A stretch of 64,000 nt of DNA from Cylicocyclus nassatus (lineage: Eukaryota; Nematoda; Chromadorea; Rhabditida; Strongylidae). The stretch covers positions 43,528,833 through 43,592,832 of the forward strand of contig CATQJL010000112.1 of assembly GCA_958299035.1 (NCBI GenBank). The letters run 5' to 3'. The notes beneath the pieces were generated by a model. It was not told the origin of the DNA, made no database searches, and saw only the letters and a list, made by a program, of their open reading frames with translations. Position 1 is the first letter of the stretch, and every line of letters begins with the position of its first letter. Made by a program: the position numbers and the translations under genes. Positions 1-12,766 of the stretch are shown piece after piece.

Positions 1-3000
1 CTTCAAAAATAGCACAAACTTGAAGTTAGCTTAACACCTACGAGCCTGGAAACAAATTCCCATACTTTCTGCATCAATAGAGTGAAAGAGATTAGAAGAA
101 CTTTACCTCTAAATCAATTTCCAGGCATGGACGGACGGCGGAAGAAAATGGTGTAATCAAAAAGAGCTGATGAGGATGAAACGTTAAGTTAACGAAAAGC
201 TGAGAGACCAGATTAAATCTGTGATGGAGATCTGAAAATTGGTGACTCCACACTAATTTCATTTCGATAGTAAACTGAGTGATTTGGAGTGTATCGTAGA
301 TCCACTTCGATGGGAAAAAATTTTTAAATTTGGGGTCAGAATCATCATACTGACAATTGGAAAACACAAATTATTTGTCAGGTTTGCTATGTAACCGAAG
401 CTAAATTGCATTCAGTTATTAACTTGAAGCGCGTTTCACTACAGAGCTATGGGATAACCTGCGAACATTAGGAAGTGATTTTTTTGGATAGATTGTCATA
501 TTTGTACGGATCGCATTCCCTTGCAAATGCATGAGCCTCTTGGCAATTTTGTAGTATATCCTTAAACATTCTATCATCATAGAATATTCTTCATAAAATC
601 TATTACATTTGTATCAAAGATATTAGGTCGTAACGTAGGTGTTGTGCCTGGAAAAAGAACTCCGTAAGTTTCTTTGAAAGTTTTCTATCATTATTAGATT
701 ACGTGGACGGAGTAGTTTTTGAATATAAAGTTAAACATGAAAAATCATGAATCATGAAGTCAACATGAAAAATCCAATATTCGAAAGTTTCAAGATTTCT
801 CTAAGTTTTGGCAAATTTCTGCTTCGTCATTGTAAAATTCATATTAGACTGACCCTCTAGGCCATAAAAAATTTTGGAGGTTGAAAAGAATGAAAAAATT
901 TTTAAAAGAAAAAATTGGAGATTGAAGTGCCGTATCAAATATGATCTCATGTTGCTGTTGTCCATAAAAATGAAGAATGCCATTGAATAGCTTTTAGCTC
1001 CTTAGTGATGTATCCCAAATATGAGGCTCCGGAAATTTCTTAGTTTTGAGCTGAAAAGGAAATAAGTGTAACAAGACTTATTTTGCAACCTAATAGAACC
1101 GCATGCGCATTTTTGTAATTGGAATAATGCCTTGAGTTGACCTGACGATTCGTCAAAATTATTTGCACTTGGGAAATGCTTAATTTGTTAAAAGTCGCAA
1201 ATAAGGAGCCCAGCTCTCACCATTCCCTTCTTCGCTATCCATTGTAGGTGCGTTGACCAATGCTCAGCCAATCGACGATAGTCTCTTGTATCTCCTGTGC
1301 AGACATCCTGATTAGTAATGTGTATAAATAAACTTCTTTCTTACCTGGACTTAGGCAGAAGCGATTATGGTATGTAAACATGAAGAGAGGGCGTTTACTC
1401 GCTGCAATTCATCAATTCTACTCAGCCGTGACCATCGGTTGACGTTAGGCTTTCACTGATCCATCAGATGCATGAATATGTTGATGGCGATTGAATAGTG
1501 TTTACGCAATAGTGAGCTGCTGATGAGATGAAGAATAGCTCTTCTCAGTGCGACTTCGAGCCCTCAAACAAATTAAAGGAAAGGATCCGAAGTATGGAGC
1601 TTCAAAATATTCACGAATCTATCATGTATCTTAGGAGGACTAAATGCTGCTTGGCTTCTCAGCTACAGGAGAGCATGACATCAGAATGACAAACAGAGGA
1701 GAGCAATAATGAGCTATGATACTCACATATTCTGAAAAACGAAGTCTATGAAAACATTTAAAGGTTTCGTCTACAAAGTGCTTATACAGGCTTCTTTCAC
1801 AAAAAAAGAGATTGGTGTCATAATAGTGACAAATAGCATCAAAAACTTCTCTCCTTTTCCTAAGAGTTGCATATGATGACATAGACTCCCGTCGCATAGG
1901 CAGATAGGGATATTTTTTGTCACGCTTGCACAGCGGGAGAGGGTGAAAAAAATGCGTCATGGTTGAGTTTTTTTTTACGAATGTGGAAATGGGTTTTATA
2001 AAATGCTTACTTACTTTGCATCGTAGATCATTGTAGGTAATAAGTTCTATTACAGAATTGATTTGCAAGCATTACTTTAGGCAAACATGCCATTTCGAAG
2101 TATTCGATGAACATTTTCCTCCTTTTTTTTCGATACAGCATCACGCACTCGTCCACCCTCCCTCCCTCCCCTATAATTTGTGATACTGTCCATGTTTACA
2201 CCCATTGATGGATACACATTGCTAATCATTCTAGTAAGCAGTCGAACATTCGTTGCTAGCTGTGATCTTGATTTCAAAGTTCTTTTCAGAGAAATTCGTT
2301 GTGGTAGATAATAAATCTCCAGATGCATCCTTGAACAATCTCTAACTTTGCGTCGTACCTTTTTAGCCAAGAAAATTTTAGAGCCCATTTCTTTTTTCTG
2401 CTGCGCTTCGTATTTGTGTTTCGCCTTACCATGGGAATGAACAGAAGAAGTGAGTGATTCCAACACGCGCTCTCCTCACTCGGGTGTTCCATACTTAAAT
2501 CAATATTTCTCGAAAAGTAGGGTTTATGGAAAGCTGAAAGTTTACGGTTATACGTCCAAGAGCTTGTAATATATAATACATGAGTGTATACAGCACAGCT
2601 TCGTTTTATTAGCGTGAAAATTTTGTTTTTTCTATTTATAGATAAGGAAAAATTACAGAAAAGGTACATGTGGGTGTCTAATATGGTGTGTTCAATGTGT
2701 AAGTTGGGGTCCGTAGAATTTTTTTTGAACGAAGATATGAATATTCCCCTATTTTTTGAGCCTTCAGTAGAACTCAGGTTCTAGGTGCAAACTTACACTG
2801 GGTTGAAGCTATTGCGAACATCTGCATACCATGTTGTAGAGCTTGCTTTGTTCTTTCGAATGGAGTTATATCGAAAGTACGAAGTACGCGACTTATCGCC
2901 GTAAGAAGTTGAAGTGCAACAAGACTTATTTATGTTCCCTAATGAATTTACAAATTGTATATGCGTCTTCCTTTACCGTACCCTCACAAATACTCTTATA

Positions 3001-5100
3001 AACCAGAAGATCGCGACGTCTGGCTGAGTTGAGCAATGGTCCTCGACTCAGAATTTGGCTCAGTTTTCCTTTCAGTTTTTCTCAGAAACTAGAGCACGAA
3101 GAAAGCCTTAATTTTATGGCTGAGGTTTTGAAGATTAGTGGCGTACAACTTCATAAATGGGAGAAACCACCAATGTGGATTTTGAAGACTGCCATATTCC
3201 GTTTTTCATATCTTTCTCTTGATTGCTAGTGTGAGAAAATAAAACAGATGTGATTTGAATAAATGCATGTGTCTATTACATGCAGGAAGTGAGAGGTTTG
3301 CGGAATTTTTAAGAAAAGGTTCGATTAACGTTAAGAGCCGACATAAATGTTATCCTCAAACTCTGCCTAAATCACGCGCCTTTTCATTCCACCCATTCGC
3401 AGTTTGGTATGATACACCATAAATTTTCATAGCAATGATCCTTGCGAATGCGATAAAGTGTGTTACAATCTTCAAATCTTTGTTAAATTCATGCACTTCG
3501 GGAAAATATTGCAGCAACGATGATAAGGATGATCTCGGTCCAAATCGACAAATATTTACGTTTAGGAACCTCTACTTTGAAAAAGCATAATTTGATTTGG
3601 AACGTTGTGGAATTGCAAAAGCATTGCACATTATCAAGTCAGTAGTTAGCCAAGCAGTAGTGAAACTTTGATTCACCGAAACCTTCCATGAAAATTTTTT
3701 AAGGAAAGAGTTTAAAGGACCCACTTACTTTGTCCTTTCTGGTGTGGCAAAATGCACTTCTTGGCTTTGATTTTGTCGCCAATTGAAAAATGAGAATTTT
3801 TTCGTTTTGTGAATTTCTTAGGCTTAATCTCAGCAAATCCCGTTTAATCAAGGTGGCAAATTAAGGAGGAATTTCATATATCAAACCTTATCTGTCCTTT
3901 TCAAGGTACGGTGCTACAGAATGAACAAAGGTGTGTGAAAACGAGAGTATGGTGTGTAGGATAACTACAACAGAATATTCTTAAGCAATATAAGCAAAGT
4001 TCTAAAAAATGGGTTTTTCCTCGAAGATAAGCAGCTCAAAAATAGGTACAAAAGAGAACTCTCAAACAATCGATTTTTTTTGCCGTGTTGCGATTTCATT
4101 GAAGAAAATTCCTTTCTTTCAGAACTTATTACCAGTGCTGTTGTCACTTTCCCTTCGCTGCTTCAAATTACATGCTAAGTTGTAAGTTCTATTATGGCAG
4201 TGGGTATGCATTGCATTCTTTGGAAGTCTCGTACTAGAGCTACAACACAGGTTTCCCTTCACTGAGGATCTTGGCAGTAAATGAAAAGTTTGCCTCTCTT
4301 AATTCATGCTAAAGGTAGTCAGAAGGAGGCATAGCACTGAAGTGTTTTATGCACTAACCTATCAAAAATGATAAAGTTTTCGATACCTTGAGTAAAAGAA
4401 TCAAATCTTATAACGTGAATGTTTTTGAAAATTGAATTTATCAGGAATATTGCTTTTTTATCTATGCTTCTGTCTTCATGAAGTCTTTTCCAAAATGTGA
4501 AGCTGCACCTTGGAAAGACAACAATGCAAGCACAAGTATAATTTGTCCTGTTCCGTTTTCATGAAACCCTAAGGCAGAATACGAAACTTCAGAAAACTGT
4601 AGTGTTTGCTAGCGACCTCTGCTGCAAAGTGCTTATCGATAAGCATTTTCCAGAGAATTCTGGACTTAGAATCATTTTAGCGTGGCGAATTTCCGTAGCC
4701 TGTCTTTGTTTAGAAATCGTATAAAATCCTAAGCGCTATCCGATTACGGAATTGTCGGCCTAGCGAGTGTGGGCCTACGACACTTTTAAGGGGTTCTAAA
4801 AATATAGAAAAAGCAATTTAAAAGTGCATTTTTCACCACAGAGTAAGTGAAGTTCTCTCGGAACTTTGTTTTTGCTGAGTATTTATGTGGAAAAAAGGAA
4901 AATCCAAAGGTGATATTACTGCTCAACCGAAATTGGCTACACAGTGATATTTCAGATTGATCACGGTTTTGATTGATTTCCCGAGTTTCTAATTAAGATC
5001 TATGACGATTGGTCTAAAAATGTATCTTGTAGTAATTTATATGTTCTCTGGACATGAAACCTGACGTTGTGTCTTCATGAACTTTATGAGCTATGCAGAT
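1..5100. other. gene-poor stretch, nothing assignable
   Basis: No recognisable gene, RNA or transposon terminus was found here. Two adjacent minus-strand open frames at 1,640-2,068 (142 codons) and 2,077-2,466 (129 codons) are the longest. Their products match no family I know, show no splice-site context and have no conserved motif. The remainder is AT-rich intergenic or long-intron DNA. Confidence 0.5.
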
Positions 5101-5157
5101 GTGCTAAGATATTTATTCGGTCTAACGTCTCGCGACAACGCCTTCCTCACGTCTCGG

Positions 5158-5890
5158 CAATACCAAGATCTCCACCGACAGCGCAACGACGATGTTTAAA
5201 CTCCACTGGTAAAAGACTACAGCTATCCGGTAATTATTTTCTTTACAAACTAAATCTAATGAATGAGCGGCTTTCCATCACTAGTGACTTGATGCCATTC
5301 TTGTCATACTGTCACTTGTAAACATCATCTCCATTACTTACTACCTAAAGGCAGTGTTCGGGCAAAAACTCGATCTTGAGATTTTTTGCTTACCCGGGCT
5401 TATTCGCTACGCTGAATCCGAAAATACACATCGGAGAGCGCGAAAATGTCGAAGAACGGCTCTAACACGGGAGGAAATCAGCAGGTGGGCGGGGTTCTCC
5501 CCACCGTGAATTCACGCTCCCAGCTTCCGGAGCGATCTTCTCGGTTCGATTTCAAGTCATGCATTTGCGCCTTGTCGGTGGTGATTTCAGGGCGCTAGCG
5601 GAATTGGGAAGATTGCTCCAGAAGGTGGGACTGCGAAATTCACATGGGGAGGACTCCGCCCACTTCCAATTTCCCTCCTGCGTCAAAGCCCTTTTTGCCG
5701 TTTTCGCGCTTTCCAATGTGGATTTTCGGATTCAGCATAGTGAATAGGCTCGGGTAAGCACAAAATCACAAAATCGACTTTTTGCTCGGACACTGCCTTT
5801 AAAGGCTGTCCGTATCGGTCAGCTATAGTCTTTTACCACCAGTAGAGTTTGAACGTCGTCGCTGCGTTGTCGGCGGACTTGGTATGCTAC
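5158..5890. repeat. inverted flanking arms around a TTAA MITE
   Basis: A segment of about 72 bp (5,158-5,228, beginning CAATACCAAG and ending AGCTATC) reappears as its diverged reverse complement at 5,817-5,890, with an extra GGT unit. Between the arms lies a complete long-arm MITE (5,346-5,802). The arrangement looks like a foldback element into which the MITE inserted, or a composite palindromic element. No coding capacity is visible. Confidence 0.6.
5346..5802. mobile_element. long-arm MITE, copy 1 (AAAGGCAGTG termini)
   Basis: The element begins TAAAGGCAGTG and ends CACTGCCTTTAA, and is an imperfect palindrome over most of its ~455 bp. A second copy with about 80% visible identity lies at 38,631-39,094, where clean TTAA is present on both sides. 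Here the left TTAA has decayed to CTAA. The TTAA target suggests mobilisation by a piggyBac-type transposase, which is inference. The open frame at 5,559-5,747 is an artefact of this repeat. Confidence 0.8.
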
Positions 5891-6699
5891 TTGTTGTGTA
5901 TTGTTCCCCTTGTTTGCTCCTAAGCATAACATAAGTTTTTTTTAGAACCTAAAACGAGGAGAGATTTAATCAAATCTTTCCCCTTGACCAGCCTAGTTCG
6001 GGGCAAAAAATTAGTGTGAGACTTTCTTTCAGGTCTCTGAGGAAGGCATTATTAAAACAATGGACCGGATAAATGCCTTAACAAACCTGAGTGGCTCACG
6101 ACAAAGTTCTTGAATCTTTCTTGTTTTTGCTGCTTTTGGGGCGACTGAACTACTGGCAAGAATATTTCGTGAATTATTATGCAGTCTCTGATCAAAAAGA
6201 GGTGTGTGTGAAACTGAAAAAACTGAAAATGGTGGACTGAAAATGAGCTTTAGGAGACTGGCAAAACTTCTGAACCACCCTGTGGTATTTGGAGGCCTTA
6301 CTAGTTCTGCTATCGTCGTGGTCAATTGATGGCTCAAACAAGCGGCTATCTATTCTAGCAGATACAAATGTTATAACGCGCCTGAATGATTCAGATTAGG
6401 CTTGCTAGGAAGTCAATAAGAAAAAAAGCGAGGCACCTATTTCCATCGGAACACCGTTTTCCCATTATCCCACGTGACAGTCCCCAAAATTGTGCAACTT
6501 CGTATGCGAGTTTACATCTTTTATCAGGGCTCGGCACAGGTGGCTCATGAAGCAGGCTGGATATCGTTTTGGAGTGAAAAGTAAAGGGGATATCCTTTTT
6601 ACGCGATCCGGAACGGAGCCCGAAAAAATGTATGTATAGGCTTAGTTTGTTATTAGAGCTACTATGAGTCGTACACATAGTTTGTATATATATAAAAAT

Positions 6700-6750
6700 T
6701 GCCAATCTCTTTGTGCAAGCTCGTGGCCAATCTCTTTGTGCGAGCTCGGA
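6700..6750. repeat. short tandem duplication
   Basis: A unit of about 26 bp starting GCCAATCTCTTTGTGC occurs twice in tandem at about 6,700 and 6,726, with one A/G difference. It lies just left of the 6,857-7,576 foldback. Confidence 0.7.
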
Positions 6751-6856
6751 GTATCGAGACTGAGAAAATATTTGAAAAACATTCTGATACGCAGGGCAAA
6801 CTGAAACTAGATTTTTCAGAGTGAAAAACTTCGATGAGTGCACCACTTTCCGCCCA

Positions 6857-7576
6857 CTAAGGGCCGCATGCACTAACCTCCCCGCTGGGGAGGGGATTGC
6901 AGCTCAAAAGAAAGCTTCATATTCTGAAGCTCCAGATATCTGGATTTCACGTTGTGTACCTATCCGTAAGTATTCCTACTACCCTTCACTATGAACATGT
7001 TGAACAGGAGCGAGAAGCTGTACGAACCGCATTTTCCAGCTTTTGTATGATCCCTGATGATCTCCAGCGCTTTTCTTTAAAGTCATTTTTCTTTCTCCGA
7101 AGTTAACGAAAAACTTCCAAAGTTGTACTGAACATCTAACACAACAGTGTTAAGCATGTTGCTTATGAGAACAAATAAGTTTTTGAAAAGTCGAATTTTT
7201 CGGTAAATCTCAAATTTCGACGTGTGGATCATCGAAAATTTCATGACTCCAAAACATCATTTGTTCTTATCAACAACATGCTTAGCACTGTCGGGTTAGA
7301 TAATACGCACAGCTTTGGAGGTTTTCCGTTAACTTCGCAGAAAGAAAAATGACTTCAAAGAAAAGCGCCGGGGATCATCAGGGATCATGCAAAACTGGAA
7401 AATGTGGTTTGTACAGCTTCTCGCTCCTCTTCAACATGTTTATAGTGAAGGGTAGTAGGAATACTTACGGATAGGTACACAACGTGAAATCAAGGTAACT
7501 GGAGTTTCGAAATATAAAGCATTCTTCTAAGCTGCGATCCCCTCCCCGCGGCGATGTTAGTGCATGCGGCCCTAAG
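6857..7576. mobile_element. foldback element with ~320-bp inverted arms
   Basis: The left arm (6,857-~7,175, starting AGGGCCGCATGCACTAAC) is the reverse complement of the right arm (~7,258-7,576) with scattered mismatches. The spacer is about 80 bp. Inside both arms a CCTCCCC run follows the terminal 20 bp. No transposase frame is present. A 16-bp direct repeat, ATGAGTCGTACACATA, lies outside on both sides (6,664 and 7,627). Confidence 0.8.
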
Positions 7577-8002
7577 TCAGCAATTTTGCAGCTCCCAAAA
7601 CAAAAATTATCCTAGAGCTTTATTACATGAGTCGTACACATACAGACTTCCAATTTATCACATGCTCTCGACTTTCATCTCTCCCTCCACACCCCTCCCC
7701 CTCCACGATCAACCTTCCCCTATTTTCTACCATTTCTTCATCTTCTGGGGACGTCGCAAGTGCTTAGCACTGCCCTACCTATTCAATTATGCGCGAAAGC
7801 AGCAATCTCCAGCTCCGATAAGCTCGCCGCGCAAGCGCGGGATCAAAAATGCCTCCGAGATAAATAAAAGGCTTTTTTACAGCGAAGAGGCATTGATATG
7901 ATACCAAAATGGGTGTGTATGTGCAATAGGGAGCTGGAACTATGTATAAAAGATTATGCAAAAGTTATGTGAACTAAACGCGTGTTTTTTTTTTCGGAGT
8001 CA

Positions 8003-8055
8003 GATGACTTTACAGCCACCTGGACAGCCACCTGAGGTGGCTGCGAAAACGCGAG
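8003..8055 (+). other. possible first exon of an unassigned gene
   Basis: A T-rich stretch ending in GTCAG is followed directly by ATG and a 17-codon proline-rich open segment (MTLQPPGQPPEVAAKTR), ending at a good donor (CGAG|GTAAGA). The context resembles a cis- or trans-splice acceptor immediately before a start codon. The segment is short and unrecognised and could be chance. Confidence 0.25.
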
Positions 8056-8493
8056 GTAAGAAATCCTTGGTTCACATATTTAACATGTTTTAAATTGTTC
8101 TATATCATAAACACTACAATTGGGTTTTTGAATCTCGCCAAACCCCCTCCTCCTCGCCTAGTTACAGCCTTCAAATATTTCATGGCCGCGGCAAGCCTGA
8201 TCCAAGCGCAATGGTGCGCGCCTGACATTGCATGCCGTCAACGGAGAATGTGAACAGCTTTAGTTCTTTTCGTCTGTTCAATGCTGTTCTTACGGTCTCC
8301 ATTATTTCTTTTTCATTTATTTATTTGTTTTTCATTTTATACACACGAAAATGTTCCAAGAAGAAACAAATAAGCAAGCAGTAAACAAAAAGCACAAGTA
8401 ATCGAGTCTTCCGCCATTCCTTGTCTGAGGGCGAGTGGGAAGTGGGCTCAAGGAAGAAGGCTCACTGGTCTCTTCGATCTCTTTGAGCCTATT

Positions 8494-8802
8494 CCAAGAA
8501 GAGAGATCATCTCAAAGTTTTCGAAGAAATTAGTACAAGAGGAAAGGCAGTTAATGTGCAAAACGATCTGAGAATCCTCGGTAGGCAGCTGTTGGGGAAG
8601 AACTCGACATGCATGGCTCAATCAAACAAAGCACATAGGGCTGACAGAATCAATCATGTATTTGCGCTTCAAAGGCCCATACGGCGTCAAAACGAGGCCG
8701 TTGCCACCAAAGACGAAGTCAAGCGCACTTTCTCACAGATTGTTCCACCAAGCCAAAAGAAAACAGTAATTTGTTCCAAAGAAATTGACCGAAAAGTTGG
8801 TA
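8494..8802 (+). CDS. possible internal exon, unrecognised protein
   Basis: An open frame of about 100 codons runs through a basic, low-repeat peptide (middle part LRILGRQLLGKNSTCMAQ) and ends at a GTAAAT donor after IDRKV. It looks more protein-like than the surrounding frames. A GAGAG acceptor near 8,493 would put it in phase with the candidate exon at 8,003-8,055, but that acceptor fits the nematode consensus poorly. The protein family is not recognised. Confidence 0.3.
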
Positions 8803-8810
8803 AATCATAA

Positions 8811-11800
8811 AGAAAAAACTAAAATGTCGTGTATCACACTACTGAATGCTGAATACCAGGTATTCTTAAAGCCAGCAGTAGCCAACTTTCTAAGAAACTT
8901 AACCGAATTTCTGTAAGAAGTAATCTCAAATGGTGATTGGCTGAGCCACCTAGCGGTACTGCATGCAAAAGAACTGAAAGCCTTTAAAAACAACTTCCCC
9001 TCTAGTTTTCGGTAACCTAATCCGAAACCTCCTGTTCTGCCATAAAGTCGGAATATCCACTAGCGACTTGGACTCATTCTAGTCTCAAGACGCAAAAGAC
9101 TAGGTCATTACACACTCTTCTGTACTTCAGACGGCGCAACTTGAAAGCTGACAGCCTAGAATTATAGAGTTGCAGAGACCTAAGGTAATTGGGATCAGGA
9201 TAGCATTTTTCCGTAGTTACTCGATGATTTTTTCAAAAATGGGCTGCAGAGGGATGCATATTCGAGGGATTAGGTAGGTCTTCTAGAGTCTAACCAGGAG
9301 CGGAAAGTGCAAAAATTTTCATCGGAATTGTATACTACAGATGCCGTTTTGAGGGGTCATGTAGGCTAACATGCGCACTACACAGCAAAGTTTCAGACAG
9401 ATTCATAAACAAGAACGCAAATTACAACGATTTCTAGATTGTCTTTATAATTATGGCCAGCACTGTATTACATGCATATTCAACCCTCTCCATAGCAAAA
9501 TCGTCCCTGACTAGACAGCACACACCTCCTTCCTTACGGCAAGCTCTGTCACTTTGAAAAAGGAAGTACGGGAGCGGCACCAGCTCAGAATCTTGCATCT
9601 TGGCACTCAATCACGTTTCTGTAACACACCCTACCTCTGGAGATGAACGCGAACCTACGCAAGAGATAGATTTTATTGACTAAATTTCTGGAATTAAAAA
9701 GAAAACAACAAGACAGTTAGATGAATACGGCGAAGCTACGCGTTTTCCCTGGGCGTTTGGGTAGTTCCGAAACGTGAAGTAGCTCATTTCATTAGACCAC
9801 CCATTCTCTGGTTGATTTCCTTTTATTCTCGTGGCGAACCGTTTAACTTAGTTAAAACTCCACGTGTTCCGAAGCTGTCATGCTTGTGCGAGCGAAAACA
9901 TTTCGTAGAGCGGAGCTTCGGAGCAGGCAGGTATTCAACAGAGCTTGGACCCAGAATGAACCGGAAGGATAAACAACTTTGACCAACCGAGGTCTGCCTC
10001 CGCAGTATCTTCCCTTCCAATAGACTTCGGCTGGCCAGCAATCCATGTTCAGAACTTCTGAAACTTTCGCAGTCTCTGCTCTAGCTCCTTTTTGCGTTCT
10101 AGAAATGCTTTGCTGAGGTTTCCATTAAGCCTGCTAAAACTATACTACGGTCCCTTTTTTCGGTTTCGGCATCCACTGGTATCTTCGATTTGACCGCTAA
10201 GACTAACTTTTCAATCACTAAATGGTAGTTTCTTTCCAAAATGGTGTTGATGATCTCCATTAGTCAAAAAGCTACTGAAATCATCCTTCTAATTAATCAT
10301 CCTCCCAGTTCGTAATGCTAGCATTATTGTCAAGAAGCACATCCTATAAAGAAGTAGTCTTTTGTCTATCTAGGGATACCTGAGCCCTTTGACCTATGTG
10401 ATCTACCATTGCATGATGATATAACTATTGAATGACCCAAATAAGGGGCAAAAATGGAAAAAACAGACTGATCACAGCTAAAAAGTTGATGCGGATGCTT
10501 CAAATAACGGGTACAGCCCGTTAAAAAAGCGCGAAAGATTTAGATTGTGAGAAAAATTTCGACAAGAATCTGTGAAAAAAGCAGAAACTTGAAACTAGAG
10601 AGAGTACAGTACAGTACTCTCTAATTTCAGTACAACACAGTACAAAGACCGCCGCCTTTCGGCAAGAATGCTGACTCGTGTTTGATCCATTGATGATCGG
10701 TCATAGGTGAGTCGTATTTTTGTGGCGGTCTATGGGAACTTCGTTTTGAAAAAATTGTAAAAGCCACCTCATGTCGAGCCGTGTCTTTTATCAATCGTAG
10801 AAAAAAAACAGTTTTAATTTCCTTCCTAAAAGTTTTCGAATCATGATTTCTCGTAAATCACTGAGATCCGTATCAAGATGAGATGTGAGCGAATCCTCAA
10901 GTAATGCAAGAATTTTCATCCGGAATATACTGGAGTAAAGACTTCAAACCAGCCTTGCACATTTTTGGTAGATAACTAGAATGACTTTCTAAATAACAAA
11001 GAACATTTGGTAAGTTCGTTAAGCATTATTTATGCACTTTCCAATTTGTTTCTTACATATGGCTCAAGAAATGCTGCATCTCACAAATCAATTTGTCAGG
11101 TTTGACATTTTTCGTTTTTCGCTCACTGAATAAAGGAAGTGAATGCTCCAAACTTTCTTTTTTACGCTTAATCAAGAAACTTTTCGCTTGTCAATTTATG
11201 AGAGTTCACAAAGTTTTGAAGCGCTTTCGCTGATGTATATTCTCGGGATTGACTAGAGATGAATAAAGTTACGAATGCCTACGACAATAAGATTACAATA
11301 CTCAGCTTCTATCGCTAGTGTAGGAATGCTATTTGTCTTAAGAAATAATCTCGCAAACTACACAACTTACTTTCATAAGCAGCAAAAAAGTGTGGGCTCT
11401 AAAAAAGTTTTTTTAAAAGAAACTCGTTTATGAAACAGAAAACGAAACTTTGACAAAGCTTTCGAAGCTAAAACAAAAATGGTACCAACGATTTCATAAA
11501 AGCCTCGCTAAAAAAAAACAAGGTGCCTCAGATCGGAAACGATGCTGTTGCGTGGGGAGTTATGAAAGACAATTTCTTTCCATTCAAGCACGCTCTGTCT
11601 CTTTTTTCTCCTTGCATCGCCCACGTAAGCATCAAATGCAAAATGATGCAGAAAGCGAATAACGCTTAGCAGTAAATCAAACTATTGAAGTTTCAGAGGA
11701 CATAAAAGCACATAGAAAAGATTAAGCTGGTGAACGCCAGTCTTACTGGGATCAAACCTAACAAAGTACTAACAGAGGTATTTGTACAAAGCTGCATATA

Positions 11801-11859
11801 TGCGGTGTAGCGTTATAGAAAATTGAATCATGATATTCGTAACGAAGAGAAGCACAATG
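8811..11859. other. intergenic, no assignable feature
   Basis: AT-rich DNA without recognisable genes or transposon ends. A small perfect palindrome (AGAGAGTAC / GTACTCTCT, loop of 6) lies near 10,600-10,624. Short open frames at 9,823-10,046 overlap in two frames and look non-coding. Confidence 0.45.
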
Positions 11860-12766
11860 TATTAGGTTGTGTAATAAGTTCTGTCCCATTTTTTCCTTCG
11901 ACTTTTTCTTAATACTTTGCGCGATGTTCTGGAATTGTTTATATGCATTTGAAAGCTCTAACCCTTCTCTACTAAAACTTCCATTTCGGTTTTTTACATC
12001 AGAAAACTTGAAAGAGTTTTACAGCGTCAAATGGAAAATCAAACAGGGAAAAAATCCATTTTCGACAACTACGTTACGTCGCCCTCCAATTAGTCAGAAT
12101 GCCTACGAATGAGCTCGAAAAATCTGCTACACGTAAGCAAAGAATGCTGTAGCTTCTACTACGCTTCAGGACTGCCCCAAAACTTTTCAAAAATCATTTC
12201 TGTAAACTTTAGAAAAGTCTTCTTTTTAACGCCTTTTCAACGTTGACATTCGGCATCCTCCGAAGGCATCCTAAAGGAAGACGGTAGTCGGATCGTTTAG
12301 GAAAGAGAAGGGATGGTTTGTGGCTCCAAACTTAACGAATACATAGGCTAAATACTCAAAATACGAATCTTGGGAGCCACACAGCTTGGGCCCGCGAGGC
12401 GGCGAACATCGGCGTGAACAAAGTCTTGCTTTGCCGACTTTTGCAAAAATGTCATCAAATACACGGTGGAAGGAAGGGAACAAGCGCAAACAGTGATAGA
12501 ATGAAGCGTAAGAGTCTAATAGATTGTTTTGCTTGTTGTCAAACTTGTTTAATAAGTTTTACCAACGAAAAGCGAGAAAAATTTGGAGGAAAAAAGGTGT
12601 CGAAAGTTGATTTTTCGGCTCTTTGGATTTTTTGTTTCAATGATAAAAATCTTTTTCAAGCTCTTGCTATGTTCGGGAATGATGCATATGAGCCTGCAGA
12701 GCAGACTTGGAGCTTTCAAAAGCATATACACTTTATCTCAAATTAAGTCAATGTTTATAATCTTCA

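Noticed and set aside
1640..2466. Two adjacent minus-strand frames of 142 and 129 codons
   Set aside because: Length is mildly unusual, but no motif, splice context or family resemblance could be found.
6391..6873. 160-codon minus-strand frame
   Set aside because: Runs into the arm of the 6,857-7,576 foldback and contains the 26-bp tandem duplication. No recognisable domain.
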